This document shows, in pieces, positions 51,231-62,318 of a DNA stretch of 64,000 nucleotides (within the stretch, counting starts at the first letter, position 1; the number at the start of each line of letters is the position of its first letter). The translations under genes and the position numbers were made by a program. The notes below the pieces were generated by a model. The model was not told where the DNA came from. It was given only the letters and a program-made list of their open reading frames with translations, and did not search any database. This DNA comes from Leguminivora glycinivorella (taxonomy: Eukaryota; Arthropoda; Insecta; Lepidoptera; Tortricidae). The stretch spans positions 4,340,001 to 4,404,000 of the forward strand of contig NC_062976.1 in the NCBI RefSeq assembly GCF_023078275.1. The letters are read 5' to 3'.

Positions 51231-51410
51231 TCATCATCATCATCATTTCAGCCCTTTATCGCCCACTGCTGAGCATAGGCCTCTCTTCTAGTACGCCACT
51301 TTTCCCGGTCCTGGGCTGTGAGACTAGTCTTATCCAGTTGTAACCCGCTATTTTCCGGATGTCATCGACCCAACGAGCCAACGGATGCCAGGCATTCCTT
51401 ACATTTTTAA
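51231..51410 (+). mobile_element. (CAT)n plus LINE-type tail fragment
   Basis: TCATCATCATCATCATTTCA is followed by CGCCCACTGCTGAGCATAGG, CCTCTCTTCTAGTACGCCAC and CGACCCAACGAGCC. This is a common lepidopteran dispersed repeat associated with LINE 3' ends. The left (CAT)n would be the tail of a minus-strand copy. Confidence 0.55.
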
Positions 51411-51814
51411 TGTAACATAACTTTTGTATATTGTGTTTACCTTAAAAGTCTTTGAACATTATGTTTTTAAATAATAATTAGGTACATAAAAATGAGTACT
51501 ATCTAAAATGCTTAATCTACTGTTCTATTGTAATTTGAAATATTGATTTAATATACCTTAACCCAATTTATTTCAAAAATACTTTTTGTAAACATATACA
51601 TTTAAAATTACAAACATGTCTAGAATAAAGACATATAGCTGAACCATTCCCAGTCGAATGTTATTAGAACCGACGTTATACATGTTTACCGACATTACCC
51701 ACATTATTTTTAGTATTCCCATCTGGTCCTAGGTAATGTAATAAGACATCGGAGTTAATAACGTTATTAGTGCCAGGAGGTGAAATATTTATAACGACAT
51801 TCCAAGATTTCCAA
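51411..51814. other. Unassigned AT-rich sequence
   Basis: Nothing recognised. Confidence 0.4.
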
Positions 51815-51947
51815 TACAGGGTGTTTCAATGAACGTAATACAAAACATGTTTTTCAAACTCGTCTTCCTATTGCTAAAACACTATGTTAGGTTGCGTGTT
51901 GTTAAACTAGTTATAGTTAATAATCATTAATATCATTTTTTTTCCTT

Positions 51948-52027
51948 AATAAATAAATGAATAAATAAATATTATAGGACATTCTTACACAGATTGACTG
52001 AGTCCCACGGTAAGCTCATGAAGGCTC
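51948..52027 (-). mobile_element. SINE type 1 (tail B), 5'-truncated
   Basis: Only the tail is present: (AAAT)n, ACATTCTTACACAGATTGAC and TGAGTCCCACGGTAAGCTCA. Confidence 0.75.
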
Positions 52028-52392
52028 CGAAATCCATGTAGGCATGAAATCCTGTTATTTTGGTCACAACAAAGGCCTTTGTTTAACAGATTACGGCAAA
52101 AGCGAATGGTTACTATTACCTAGTTAAGAGAAAATAGTTCGAACCTAGTTTTGTAGTATAAGCTCACCTTTTTGTTTATCTAGACTGACATTTTATGAAT
52201 AAAATGCATTCTGACATGTTACCTGTCACAATAATCAACACCTGAGAACTGATAAGTCACCTATACAACTGAGTCATGCCATGACGACACAATGAGTGAC
52301 CACACTTCAAGAATTGGATTTATTTATTTTGTTAGAAAATTAGCAAAATTTAATTACGTACAATTTTAAGACCTGGATACCTGCAACCTACC

Positions 52393-52669
52393 TCAGCAAT
52401 TCCCGTCAACTTTGTACAAAAATTAAGGGAAAAGTTAAATTTGTTTTTATTAATTCCTATTTTGTTACCAAGATTTTGTTGATGAATTGAGATTTTATTA
52501 AGTTTTATTTCGTCATTAAGGTTCTCTAGTATCTATATTTTCTTAATTATAACAATTATCCTGTATATATCTTACGAAAGTCGAATTATATTACTAAATG
52601 TTGGTAACAAAATAGGATCAATTAAAATTTGCTGACGTGGCATTGTACAAAGTTGACGGGAATTGCTCA
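52393..52669. mobile_element. MITE with perfect AGCAATTCCCGTCAACTTTG ends, copy 2
   Basis: The 25-bp terminal inverted repeats are exact (left starts AGCAATTCCCGTCAACTTTG, right is its complement ending GGGAATTGCT). The interior is collinear with the copy at 46574-46866. Perfect ends point to a younger copy. Confidence 0.8.
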
Positions 52670-52869
52670 CCTGCATCATATTCTTCGTCGTTAATAGAGC
52701 CGGAATCACTTATTTTGTATTACGTTCATTGAAACACCTTGTATAATTCAAACGGGTGTATTTCATATTAAATGTTTATGATTTAATCCTGATAATTCTT
52801 TGAGATTATAGCCTTGGTGCTTGGGAGTAATTTGATAAATATACATTTGTGAGTATTGACTAGTTTTTT

Positions 52870-52995
52870 TTACTATACACTGAACGGCGATTGACCCTAG
52901 TCACACCTGTTGGCCTAGCCCAATCGTTGACGCTAGACGCAATTGAAACGCAGTCTTTGCTGCGCTAATACAGAAGAGCGATAGAGATAGCTTAG
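52870..52995 (-). mobile_element. LINE-tail word joined to a half MITE
   Basis: GGCGATTGACCCTAGTCACA, then CCTG, resembles the LINE tail at 11583-11605. It runs directly into GGCCTAGCCCAATCGTTGAC and CAGAAGAGCGATAGAGATAG, a half copy of the 22297-22455 MITE family in reverse orientation. Confidence 0.5.
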
Positions 52996-53739
52996 ACTAC
53001 GTAATACCCTCATGGAGAGTGAAGACAGTCTAACATAGAGCTCACCGATTCAGTTATAGCCACAAAATTAAATTTAGATAGAAGAAACAAGTTCATCTAT
53101 TTGTATGGCGGTCGAGCGGGTCTATATTAATTCGCATAACGCAATTATTACGCATAACAGATTACGTATAATGCTAAAGCGTGTTATATTTTGTAATAAA
53201 GTTGTTACTTGCCTGTGATTATGTGTCTTAGGACCTTGATTGCTCAAAATGTTTGTGTTGTTGCAATTACATGTCACGTAACCAGGCATTTCAAATATTT
53301 TTGTTGACTTCAGCTTACAAAAATTGACGCCCGAAAGCTGCAAGCTGCGATTAAAGACGGACAACGTTTGCTTGATCTACGGTATTATATGACATCAGTC
53401 TGTGGTCATAGCCTATTCACTCTTGCGCAGCGAACACCTACAGTGGGAGCGCATTCCATTCCTTTTAACAGACTTGTATACTTTTAAAATTAAGAACTCA
53501 AATATGACTAATTTTAGTTTGGCTATTGGAACCAGAATCTTTATTTTGTCTGTAGTGATAGGATAGGATAGTATGAAGGTAAATCATAAACCACCTACTT
53601 ATATGTAAATTTGCAAGAAACCGAAAAATTATTTCATTTTAAGCGGGTTACTGACGTATTTAAGTCGATATAACGCTCGACATGTTTCGATCCATTTCCG
53701 TAAGAGTAGCGACCAATAATAATAAACCGCACCTAATTA
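52996..53739. other. Unassigned sequence
   Basis: An 80-codon minus frame (53122-53364) has no recognisable motif. Nothing else identified. Confidence 0.4.
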
Positions 53740-53875
53740 CATTAATATAAACTGTTGTCTGCCTCTATTTATAATCATTTTTTTTGTCTCCACTGTATAT
53801 TTTTTCTGTATCTTTTGCTGAGGTGTGCCAATAAAGAGTATTCTATCTATCTATCTATCTATAAAAAATAGAACA
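53740..53875 (+). mobile_element. LINE 3' tail with (CTAT)n
   Basis: GAGGTGTGCCAATAAAGAGT (AATAAA signal) followed by CTATCTATCTATCTATCTAT is a typical LINE 3' end. No ORF2 remains upstream. Confidence 0.6.
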
Positions 53876-54289
53876 GTAAATACTTAGGGACAATATCATA
53901 AATCAACTTAATCTTTCAAAAATCGTGTACAACACGTACATTTCTCTGGATTTTTTTTTCCAAATTCCATTCACCTACATATAACCGACGAACTTCAATA
54001 TCCAGATTCCAGCCATTCATTTCATTCTGTAAAACACGAAGTCAATATTGGAATACCTTTTGAAGATCGGTGTTTTTTAATTTTTTTTTTTGCTCTTTGA
54101 TCTTATATCAGGGAAAAAATTATATGTGAACATCCGCTATGTGCACAATTTTACAGAACTGTTGAAGTACCTGCCTATAGTTTCTGAGAGCTTATATTGG
54201 AATACATATGTATAGTGTTATAAATAACAATTCATTTACAGTTTATCGAAATTAACGAGCATAATCAATATTATATTCTTGTAGATAAA
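53876..54289. other. Unassigned AT-rich sequence
   Basis: Nothing recognised. Confidence 0.4.
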
Positions 54290-54311
54290 TGTGGAGTCAA
54301 TCAGGTACTTA

Positions 54312-54495
54312 GCCATTTTAGTGAAAATTTTGTTTGTGCTGGGACCCCATGGGTAGTTGCACGGGAAGAAAAGGGGGTGGTGCTTAACCCGTCACCACAC
54401 AGGCAAATTAAATTGTACTAAATTTCTCCTATTTATTAGCGATTTTTGTGAAAAACTTGTTTGCGCTGGGACCCCAAATTTGCAATGCCAAAAGG
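54312..54495 (+). repeat. Pair of short direct repeats (GCTGGGACCCCA)
   Basis: GTGAAAATTTTGTTTGTGCT, then GGGACCCCA (54320), and GTGAAAAACTTGTTTGCGCT, then GGGACCCCA (54449), are about 129 bp apart. The unit is a diverged tandem duplication of unknown origin. Confidence 0.5.
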
Positions 54496-55162
54496 TACAA
54501 AATTCATCCTGTTTATAAATTTCCATTTATTACGTTTACATTTTCCTTAGTTTCTAACTTGGAAACATTTAATGTAAAGTTACATTTTCTCCTTTTCAAA
54601 ATATTTTCTTTATAAATATGGCTGATCTAAAAACGTACACACGCTCCGAAAGCTATCCAGCCCCGATCTGTAAGCACGATCGTAATTGATATTGTAAGTA
54701 TAAGTTCGGATCCCGATATTATATTCGATGGTACTCGATATCCCTGTGCCCTTCTCCCCAATACCATAACGTCGTAACTCCCATAGAAACTTCGTTTGTA
54801 AATGTCTTTTTGATCCGTGGCTGTGTTAAAGACACCAATCACATAACGTCGTATGTCTCATATAAATGAAGTGTATAAATGTCTTTTTTGAGTTTTAGGT
54901 GTGTTGAAGGGGTAATAGGGTATATGCTTCTAGATTTTGTAACGCGATACTTGAACGATCTGCTTAGGATAAGGGTTTGGGATGATTGGTTCTGTTATAT
55001 TAGTGGGTTTATTTGGTAAAAAATAAAGGAGTGCATTGTGTGTACCCATATATGCCCATTGGGTCATTTTCGACCCACTGCAGAAAACTCACTCCTACTT
55101 ATTAAAATTAGTAGGAAAATGATTGCTGGCACCTCAAGGGGTTAAAAAATAAGTTATAGGTA
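54496..55162. other. Unassigned sequence
   Basis: A 71-codon minus frame (54627-54842) has no motif. ATAACGTCGTA recurs at 54764 and 54843, so a short local duplication is present. Confidence 0.4.
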
Positions 55163-55426
55163 TACAGAGTGTAACAAAAATGGTGGTGATCCGTTTAAGG
55201 GCGTACTCAGTATCGTATTCTTATCAGGAAAAAGTAGAAGAAAATTTTTTTTTCGCTAAAAAATTTTCACTTTTATATGAGCCGGGCCGCGCGAATCGGT
55301 CGAATCTCCATACAAAGATAAAAAAATTTTTTGCGAAAAAAAATTTTTAACCTACTTTTTCCTGATGAGAATACGATACTGAATACGCCCTTAAACGGAT
55401 CACCACCATTTTTGTTACACCCTGTA
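55163..55426. mobile_element. Foldback Tc1/mariner-like MITE
   Basis: The left arm (TACAGAGTGTAACAAAAATG onward, about 75 bp) and the right arm ending TTTGTTACACCCTGTA pair almost perfectly. They share GGTGATCCGTTTAAGGGCGT and ATCAGGAAAAAGTA. TA lies on both sides (55161-55162 and 55427-55428). Non-coding. Confidence 0.85.
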
Positions 55427-55844
55427 TATGGGTTAGAATAAGAAATGCTGAAAGAATTGAGTATCATTAGTGTTTCGATCTGCATTAGATAACAGCAAAA
55501 GCGTACGATTTATAAGAAAAATCTGATCATCTTCTTGAAATGAAAGGATCAATTTATAAAAAAGGTCTCGCTCTTAAAATAGTAAAATTATGGCCACTGA
55601 TTTTCAAAATCCATATCTTCGAATTGAAGGAATGGTGTTTAACTCATTTTTTTCCCCTCACTAGCTCGGAAACACTTGTTTTGTCCTTTAATACCAGCGG
55701 GTAAAAACGCATTTTATCCACTAGTAATGTAAAATAAAGTAATTTGACCTTGAATATAGCCAAATTTTCTGCTTTAAAATTGAAAAAAGTGGGTTAATCT
55801 AGTCATGAAGATATTTTACCACCTGTGGAACTATACTGGAAGCA
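55427..55844. other. Unassigned sequence
   Basis: Nothing recognised. Confidence 0.4.
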
Positions 55845-56085
55845 GTGATAAGCCCGTTTTTTGCGTTGTACTTTCCTCGCTATAGTGAAGGGAAAAGTTT
55901 TGTGTTACACACGGATGCAAATGTATTTTACTTCTCGTGTGTTGAAAAACTCGCCAAGTTCAGGATTCTATTTTCGAACCACTCGCTTCGCTCGTGGTTC
56001 AACTATAGAATCCTTTCACTTGCTCGTTTTTCAACTCGTTTCCACACTCGGCGTTAAAATACAACTTTGCACCCTTGTATAACAA
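55845..56085. repeat. Dispersed palindromic repeat (CGCTTCGCTCG centre)
   Basis: ACACGGATGCAAATGTATTT, TCGTGTGTTGAAAAACTCGC, GAACCACTCGCTTCGCTCGT, TTGCTCGTTTTTCAACTCGT and CGGCGTTAAAATACAACTTT, then GCACCC, form an imperfect palindrome around GGATTCTATTTTC / GAATCC. The sequence type is common in Lepidoptera. Short open frames through it are incidental. Confidence 0.65.
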
Positions 56086-56330
56086 ATAACTATTTTTAAT
56101 CTGTGCATAGACGACTTTCGGAATTACCCTAATGCACCTTATATGTTTGTTTGGGCTAAAATGTGTAGTTGTCAACTTTTTCAAATATTATTAGCGTAGT
56201 AATTTTATCAAATAGACTCCACATTTCAACATTTTCAACCAACCTTTACTGAGACAACCTTTCCATTGCACTTCACGTGAGAAAATACATTTAGACAGCA
56301 AACTGCAAAAACAAAATCTCATTAAAGGAA
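56086..56330. other. Unassigned sequence
   Basis: Nothing recognised. Confidence 0.4.
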
Positions 56331-56444
56331 GGATTAGTATCTAAAGAGTCGTAAGCGACGGTGTTTTCCGTTTAGCATTTGTCATTTTCCAATCATGAGG
56401 AAAAGGGACTCAGAAGAGATAAAAAAAACGTTGTTTTCTAAAAT

Positions 56445-56675
56445 AGGTAAATTTAACGTTTCTCCTACTCAGAATCACGAGCCCTTTCGATCTTACTAGG
56501 TGAAAAAAAGAGTACCAAATTTTATTTTTCCACTTTGTTACTATTTTTCGGATACTATATTTCTGTTACGAAATAGAAAGTATACACAATTAGAAAATTT
56601 TGGGACCATTTCCTTGTCCCTTCTTTGTTGTCCTAGATCGAAAAGGCTCGTGAGTCTTTGTAGGAAAAACATAAA
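56445..56675. mobile_element. Foldback MITE (CACGAGCCCTTTCGATC)
   Basis: TCTCCTACTCAGAATCACGA, then GCCCTTTCGATCTTACTAGG, is inverted at 56627-56668 (CCTAGATCGAAAAGGCTCGT, GAGTCTTTGTAGGA). The interior is AT-rich. Confidence 0.7.
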
Positions 56676-57037
56676 ATGTACTTACCCTAGGATTTTTTTT
56701 CTCTTCTCTCGAAAATACCCACCCACTAAATCTAAGGTTAACATACGAAAAGCACCTTCAACACGTTTGATTCATTAAAACACCTTATCCTTTGTCGAGG
56801 CCTTTTCTAATGGTCCTTTAGGTCATGGTGTAAGTTATAAGATGGTTCGTGCTTATTTCTAAAAGTTTAGTAAAGCTTAGCAAAACGGGTACTTATTTTG
56901 ATGATGAACCAATAATACATTTTCATTATACATGTAATACAAAGAAAACATAAGAGTAAAAATATGACACTTTCTGTAAGTGACCGACACAATAGCTACT
57001 TCCCGCTACCGTGCTTGTCCGGCTGCCGCCGTATTAT
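56676..57037. other. Unassigned AT-rich sequence
   Basis: Nothing recognised. Confidence 0.4.
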
Positions 57038-57043
57038 GGTTCC

Positions 57044-57142
57044 AATTTTATCACTTATCTATGTGGATAAAATATCCGTCGCGCTTTGGCATGTATGTCA
57101 GTGTGAGAGTGACAGATGTCTTATCCACGTGGATATGTGATA
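57044..57142. mobile_element. Small foldback MITE (TTATCACTTATC ends)
   Basis: TTATCACTTATCTATGTGGA is inverted at the right as TCCACGTGGATATGTGATAA, with the interior GTCAGTGTGAGAGTGACAGA. It is related to 12185-12270. Confidence 0.65.
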
Positions 57143-57984
57143 AATCCCGCCAGCGTGCTTGCCGGCTGCTCTCATAAATAAACGTCCTCGCTCCCGCTCG
57201 TCCCTCAAACCGCCTCTCAGTGCCCATCCAACCATCACGCTTCAACGCTTGTAGTTAACGAGGCTGTTTTTCCGACACCTCTCACGTATAATTTGTCGGC
57301 CACGGAACCCTTTACGGAACCCCAAGACTCCTTAAAGTTGACCTAGCGAGCAAAGCGAGCGAAATAATCGGTATTACTAATATTTATTAAAAATGCGAAA
57401 GTCTGACCGCCTGTTTGATAATATTTTCTTATCTTCTACACTCTTTTTTCTCTTCTCTTCTTTCTAAACAGTTGCCCCCAATTTTTCTTCAAATGTGTTA
57501 TTAGATAGATGAAATCCTGGAAAATACATACTACTTTTTATCCCAGAAAATATTAATAAGAATTTCCTCAAGCCACGATCTTATATGTAAGTATAAGCTT
57601 GAATTAGACACCAACTAGAAAAACTAGAGGGCGAATCCGCATAAAAGTAACGTGAGTCACGACTTCATTGATTGTTTATTTGAACTTGCAAATGAAAGGA
57701 TCTATGCATATATCGGGAAAGTAAATAAAGGATTATCGTGGTGCATGTATCCCGTGGGTGTCGTAACACTGTGGGATATGGGTTAAATTTTAGGCGAGCA
57801 ATGTCCCTGCAATGATTGTCCCTTGAACTTGCATCGTGAATAAGTTGAACATGCCGGAAAATGGTGACTCATGTTACTCGTGCCGCGGATTGACCCAATA
57901 GTAGAGTTTTAAGCGATGAAAAATATAAATAAGTCTTCGTTCTACAGGTTGAAATGAAAAAGACCGTTCATAATTTTGCACAGT
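57143..57984. other. Unassigned sequence
   Basis: 57345-57365 is a small AGCGAGCAAAGCGAGCGA palindrome-like patch. Otherwise unrecognised. Confidence 0.4.
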
Positions 57985-58188
57985 GACTTTTGAAGTCATA
58001 ATGAACAATTTTTATTGTGGAACCAATGCTGAAAACGCAAAAAAAAATTGGCTGTTTCATTTTCATACGTTTCGACTGTCATAATGCCGATCATTTTTAT
58101 GGAACAGCGAATTGTTTTTTCTCGCGATTTCAACATTGGTCCCATAATTAAAGTTGTTCATTATGACCTCAAATGTCACTATGCAAAG
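57985..58188. mobile_element. Foldback MITE (GTGACTTTTGAAGTCATAAT)
   Basis: The left arm GTGACTTTTGAAGTCATAAT, then GAACAA and TTGTGGAACCAATGCTGAAA, is inverted at 58110-58188 (TTTCAACATTGGTCCCATAA, TTGTTCATTATGACCTCAAA, TGTCAC). A small spacer lies between them. Confidence 0.7.
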
Positions 58189-58519
58189 TTTGAACCATCC
58201 TTTTTTCCACCCTGTATAATTCTCAGCTTCGTCTAAAATGAAAACTACCCACAATAAAGGTCTGCGTAATATCTCAAGAGCCACTTGCCGGGGTTAATGA
58301 GGCCGTCCCCGAGCTGCAAGCAAAATGCATATAAAGTTACCGGGCTAGGCCGGCAATGTTGGGTTTTTGTGGACTGTTTCAAGTTTTTGTGATACGATAT
58401 TTGCTATATTATTACCACGAACATAAAATATTATAGAGAATATCAACTTTTAATTGTAGGAACGTATTAATGAAACTCAATATCGAATGAGTAAAATCAT
58501 TAAAAAAATATCGATTTTA
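58189..58519. other. Unassigned sequence
   Basis: Nothing recognised. Confidence 0.4.
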
Positions 58520-58660
58520 GTACTTCTTCTTATCGTTTTTTGGTTCTCTGTTTGGCCTAAAGGTTACAGTAGAGAATGCCATGTAGCATTAAGTTCGCCT
58601 TTTGTAACTGTATATTTTTACTGTGCAATAAAGTTTAAATAAATAAATAAATAAATATCA
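58520..58660 (+). mobile_element. LINE 3' tail with AATAAA and (AAAT)n
   Basis: GTTTGGCCTAAAGGTTACAG, TGTAGCATTAAGTTCGCCTT and GTGCAATAAAGTTTAAATAA, then (AAAT)n, match the usual 3' UTR of a lepidopteran LINE. No ORF remains. Confidence 0.65.
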
Positions 58661-59144
58661 ACTTTTAATAGTATTAATGAAACTCGATATTGCGTAAATC
58701 TCAGATTTTAGTACAAATATTTTCTAAATATTCTTTTTAAGGGTTATCTACCAGTTAACTTTTAAAGTACTTAATTGAGTTAGGATCGGATCGGATGGGA
58801 GGGCTTCACAAAAGAAAAGCTTCAGGACTTCTTCCCATGGGTATCCAAATACAGATAATTTCATTACCAATCCTTCGTTTAATTTTATTTTAAGTAGGTA
58901 TACTAGGTATCCAGAAGCCATGATTGAAATGGCACTATTATGAACCCATTCGGTTTTGTAATTCTTCTGTTTTTTGTTACAAGTTTTCTCTTGTTTTTAT
59001 TAACAATCCTAACAGATCTACTTAAAGCAAATTAAGGTCACAACCATTGACACAAACTGCGACCTTCACAATAAAGCTTCTTTGAGATATATTTGGCGAA
59101 ATTAATGACTTTGTCTGTCTGGAAGTAAACGAAGTCGGGACACG
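58661..59144. other. Unassigned sequence
   Basis: Nothing recognised. Confidence 0.4.
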
Positions 59145-59643
59145 TCTCAGAACAGCGGTTCTCAATCTGTTACCCGCTGAGATTTCTTACGGCTCTACAG
59201 AGAGCGGAAACGCCGACCCATTGAGCATACAGTTGTCGTTGTGAGCGTGCGTGACGACACGACTCGCTGTAAATACAATACAAAACAATTATTCATGATA
59301 AACAGTCATAAAAAATACAAACAAATGGTAAAAAAAAACAGTATAAATAATGTTTACCACGACGTAGTCCCGCCTTATTGCTAACCTTAAGGTCAGCAGC
59401 CAGCGCTGGTCTTCCGGCGAGACCATTTGTGGGCCTCGGACGCAAACGTGCAACACGGCAACACGGCCTTAACAGTATCCTGAACGTGTCCAATAGGAAT
59501 GCGCCATCTTGTAAATAATACGCATGTATTGCGCAATAGCCCAATAGTAGCCTGCATGTGTGTGTGTGGGGGTTCGAGAACTTACAACAGGCGTATTCAT
59601 TGTAATGTCGCCCAGTATGTCCGATCTCCTTCCTTCTTGTATG

Positions 59644-59896
59644 GACGACCGGTCTGGCGTAGTCGGTAGTGACCCTGCCTGCTAAGCCGCGGTCCCGGGT
59701 TCGAATCCAGGTGAGGGCATTTATTTGTGTGATGAACACTGATATTTGTTCCTGAGTCATGGATGTTTTCTATGTATATAAGTATGTATTTATCTATATA
59801 AGTATGTATATCGTCTAGCCTAGCACCCATAGTACAAGCTTTGCTTAGTTTGGGGCTAGGTTGATCTGTGTAAGGTGTCCCCCTATATTTATTTAT
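59644..59896 (+). mobile_element. tRNA-derived SINE (type 1, tail A) nested in the hAT element
   Basis: Full-length: GACGACCGGTCTGGCGTAGT, GGGTTCGAATCCAGG, GAGTCATGGATGTTTTCTAT and GCTTAGTTTGGGGCTAGGTT, then GTGTCCCCC. It inserted after the hAT element. Confidence 0.85.
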
Positions 59897-60030
59897 ATCT
59901 GCATGTGCTCTACACTACACGATGGGCCATGCTGACCAAGCCCATGGGAAATATTGGCCCACTAATATGCATGTATAGATCGTGTCTTTTTTAGGTGTTC
60001 GTAGAATTAATAATGATCAGTCACCGTTAC

Positions 60031-60066
60031 GTCTTACCTGCTTCGATATATTGAAGCAGGTAAGAC
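60031..60066. repeat. Perfect 14-bp stem hairpin
   Basis: GTCTTACCTGCTTC is exactly inverted as GAAGCAGGTAAGAC around an 8-nt AT-rich loop. It lies inside the hAT element. It is not followed by a T-run and is probably structural or incidental. Confidence 0.8.
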
Positions 60067-60253
60067 TGTATTTGTCAAGAACTCTAAGATCTCTAAGTAT
60101 TGTCAAGTGAGTAGAGTGCTTATTTAGATATACCTGAACACCCCAGTCGCTCTTATGTATCTGATGACTGAACATAACCTTGGCATCCGAACCATGTTGT
60201 GGAAAATCGTCTTGTGTTGTTGAGACAACAGGTTGAGAACCGCTGTCTCAGAC

Positions 60254-60489
60254 AGTCCAACTATAAAACAATACGCCCACAAAATTGGGATGGCTTTGAG
60301 AAAGTCTGACTTGTTTAAGTAGATTATAGGCTTACTTTCTTTTATTTCATTAAAGGGCTAGTAGTTCCAGAAACAAGTGACGGCTTAGATTATACATCGT
60401 TTTCAATAGCAATTAGTCTGGACGAGTAGTATGAATACTAGCGGTATGATATTTAATCACTGGTGTTTTCAATATTATGCTAATGATCG
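60254..60489. other. Unassigned sequence
   Basis: Nothing recognised. Confidence 0.4.
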
Positions 60490-61075
60490 TTTTTAGGGTT
60501 CCGTAGTCAACTATTAGGGTTCCGTAGTCAACTAGGAACCCTTATAGTTTCGCCATGTCTGCCTGTCCGTCTGTCCGTCCGTCCGTCCGTCCGTCCGTCC
60601 GTCCGTCCGCGGATAATCTCAGTAACCGTTAGCACTAGAAAGCTGAAATGTGGTACCAACATGTATATCAATCACGCCAACAAAGTGCAAAAATAAAAAA
60701 TGGAAAAAATGTTTTATTAGGGTACCCCCCTACATGTAAAGTGGGGGCTGATATTTTTTTCATTCCAACCCCAATGTGTGATATATTGTTAGATAGGTAT
60801 TTAATAATGAATAAGGGTTTACTAAGATAGTTTTTTGATAATATTAATATTTCTGGAAATAATCGCTCCTAAAGGAAAAAAAAAGTGCGTCCCCCCCCCT
60901 CTAACTTTTGAAGCATAATTTCAAAAAATATGAAAAAAATCACAAAAGTAGAACTTTATAAAGACTTTCTAGGAAAATTGTTTTGAACTTGATAAGTTTA
61001 GTAGTTTTTGAGAAAAATACGGAAAACTACGGAACCCTACACTGAGCGTGGCCCGACACGCTCTTGGCCGGTTTT
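60490..61075 (+). mobile_element. (GTCC)n-microsatellite repeat, near-complete copy
   Basis: It begins with a duplicated AGGGTTCCGTAGTCAACTA and runs through CGCCATGTCTGCCTGTCCGT into (GTCC)n (60565-60608). It continues with GCACTAGAAAGCTGAAATGT, GGTACCCCCCTACATGTAAA and GGAAATAATCGCTCCTAAAG. It ends in the hairpin GAGCGTG/CACGCTC and GGCCGGTTTTT. The last 220 bp match 1-225. It is non-coding and a candidate MITE or Helitron-like element. Confidence 0.75.
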
Positions 61076-61305
61076 TCTTTATATCACACTTAGGTCGCAG
61101 GTAAAGTATCATATTATTGTTCTTGTGTGAGTATGTGAGTATACCTCTTGAGTATATTTCAATGTATGGTTCTGCCATTTAAGCAATATTCAAAATATCG
61201 ATACCTATAACAATCTAATTACGAGCTGCTCTCAAAATTTCACCAAAAATTTTTCAACACCCCGTCAATTAAAACATGATAAGTACTTAAACTTATTTTT
61301 AATAA

Positions 61306-61546
61306 CCTAACCACAAAATTAAAATTTTGAAAAAACCCCCGACCGCGACATAGTGGACCGATTTTCATGAAACATGGCTAAGAACACTCCCGACTAACTC
61401 AGCTTTCAAACAAAAAAAACTAAATCGAAATCGGTTCACCCGTTTGGGAGCTACGGTGCCACAGACAGACACACACACAGACAAACAGACAGACAGACAG
61501 ACACGTCAAACTTATAACACCCCGTCGTTTTTGCGTCGGGGGTTAA
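61306..61546 (-). mobile_element. GTCY-microsatellite MITE, copy F
   Basis: Well-preserved minus copy: CCTAACCACAAAATTAAAAT, ACCCCCGACCGCGACATAGT, CATGGCTAAGAACACTCCCG, (AGAC)n, CCCGTCGTTTTTGCGTCGGG, then GGTTAA. Confidence 0.85.
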
Positions 61547-62318
61547 AAATAAATAGGTAACCACAAAGTTTTGAAGGCCACAAGTGCAGAATAACCTCAA
61601 AATAGCCTCGTTTGAAAGGAGAGCCCCTACTTTGCTATACATTAAAGCCATTTGGCAGCAGACGCCAGATTAACTCGGCCGTTATAGCCAAGACAAATTA
61701 GTTCATTACCTAAATTCAACAAAACACCGACCAGGGTACGAAGAACCGAGGGGAACTGAGGTTAACCTACCCTTAAGTGATGAGGGTAAACCAAGGTGGA
61801 CCACTTTTGGATGGGCGCTTTCACCTTTTCCTCAAGGTGATACGCGCCGTGTAAAATTATAATGTGTTTTGTGTCGAGATTTGGATCTTTTACCTCTATC
61901 ACTTACTTAAAGTTACTTAATTTGTTTGGTTGAAACATACATTTTTTGAGGGATTGTAAACTCGTGTGATTCATTAGCTGTTTGTAAGTTAAAGAAGTGT
62001 TTAATTTTGTTGGTTGAATCAACATCTATAGTTTTCTTCTTCGACCTAGCGTTTTCCCGGCCTAGCGCCAGGCAATCGAGAATGCTGGATGCTGTTATAT
62101 TATTCAAACCATAATTAAGGAAATCTAATGTTTATATTCTCGTGACATGACATTGAATCCTAATACTATTTTCAAATATTAACGTTAGCAAATTTATTAA
62201 GATGTGGACACAAACTATAAACTAAGGCTTGTTGTTGTACACAATACTACAACAAGTGCCAACTGTTTTGACGACGAAATTAATCTACCGGACATACGGA
62301 CGGAATAATATTATACCG
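61547..62318. other. Unassigned sequence
   Basis: 61700-61850 is GC-richer (GAACCGAGGGGAACTGAGGT) but holds no frame or repeat I can name. Confidence 0.4.

Larger units (their letters stand above)
51815..52743. mobile_element. TIR element (ACAGGGTGTTTCAATGAACG) carrying two nested insertions
   Basis: The left end TACAGGGTGTTTCAATGAAC and the right end TTCATTGAAACACCTTGTA are inverted over about 30 bp. Inside lie a SINE tail (51948-52027) and a second MITE (52393-52669), so the host element is the oldest. The ACAGGGTGTTTC-type end with TA flanks suggests a Tc1/mariner-type MITE (inferred). Confidence 0.7.
59145..60253. mobile_element. hAT non-autonomous element with 8-bp target duplication
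   Basis: The element is 59153-60245 (1,093 bp). The ends CAGCGGTTCTCAATCTGTT and AACAGGTTGAGAACCGCTG match the hAT-type CAGNGGTTCTCAA terminus. The 8-bp flanks TCTCAGAA (59145-59152) and TCTCAGAC (60246-60253) agree at seven positions, as hAT duplications should. No transposase domain is visible; a 155-codon minus frame at 59293-59760 is a composite of the SINE and flank. A type 1 SINE sits inside. Confidence 0.85.

Noticed and set aside
59293..59760. 155-codon minus-strand frame
   Set aside because: It is a composite of reverse-read SINE and hAT interior with no domain.
60490..61075. Helitron
   Set aside because: A terminal hairpin is present, but I see no TC start, no CTRR end directly after the hairpin and no A/T insertion site.
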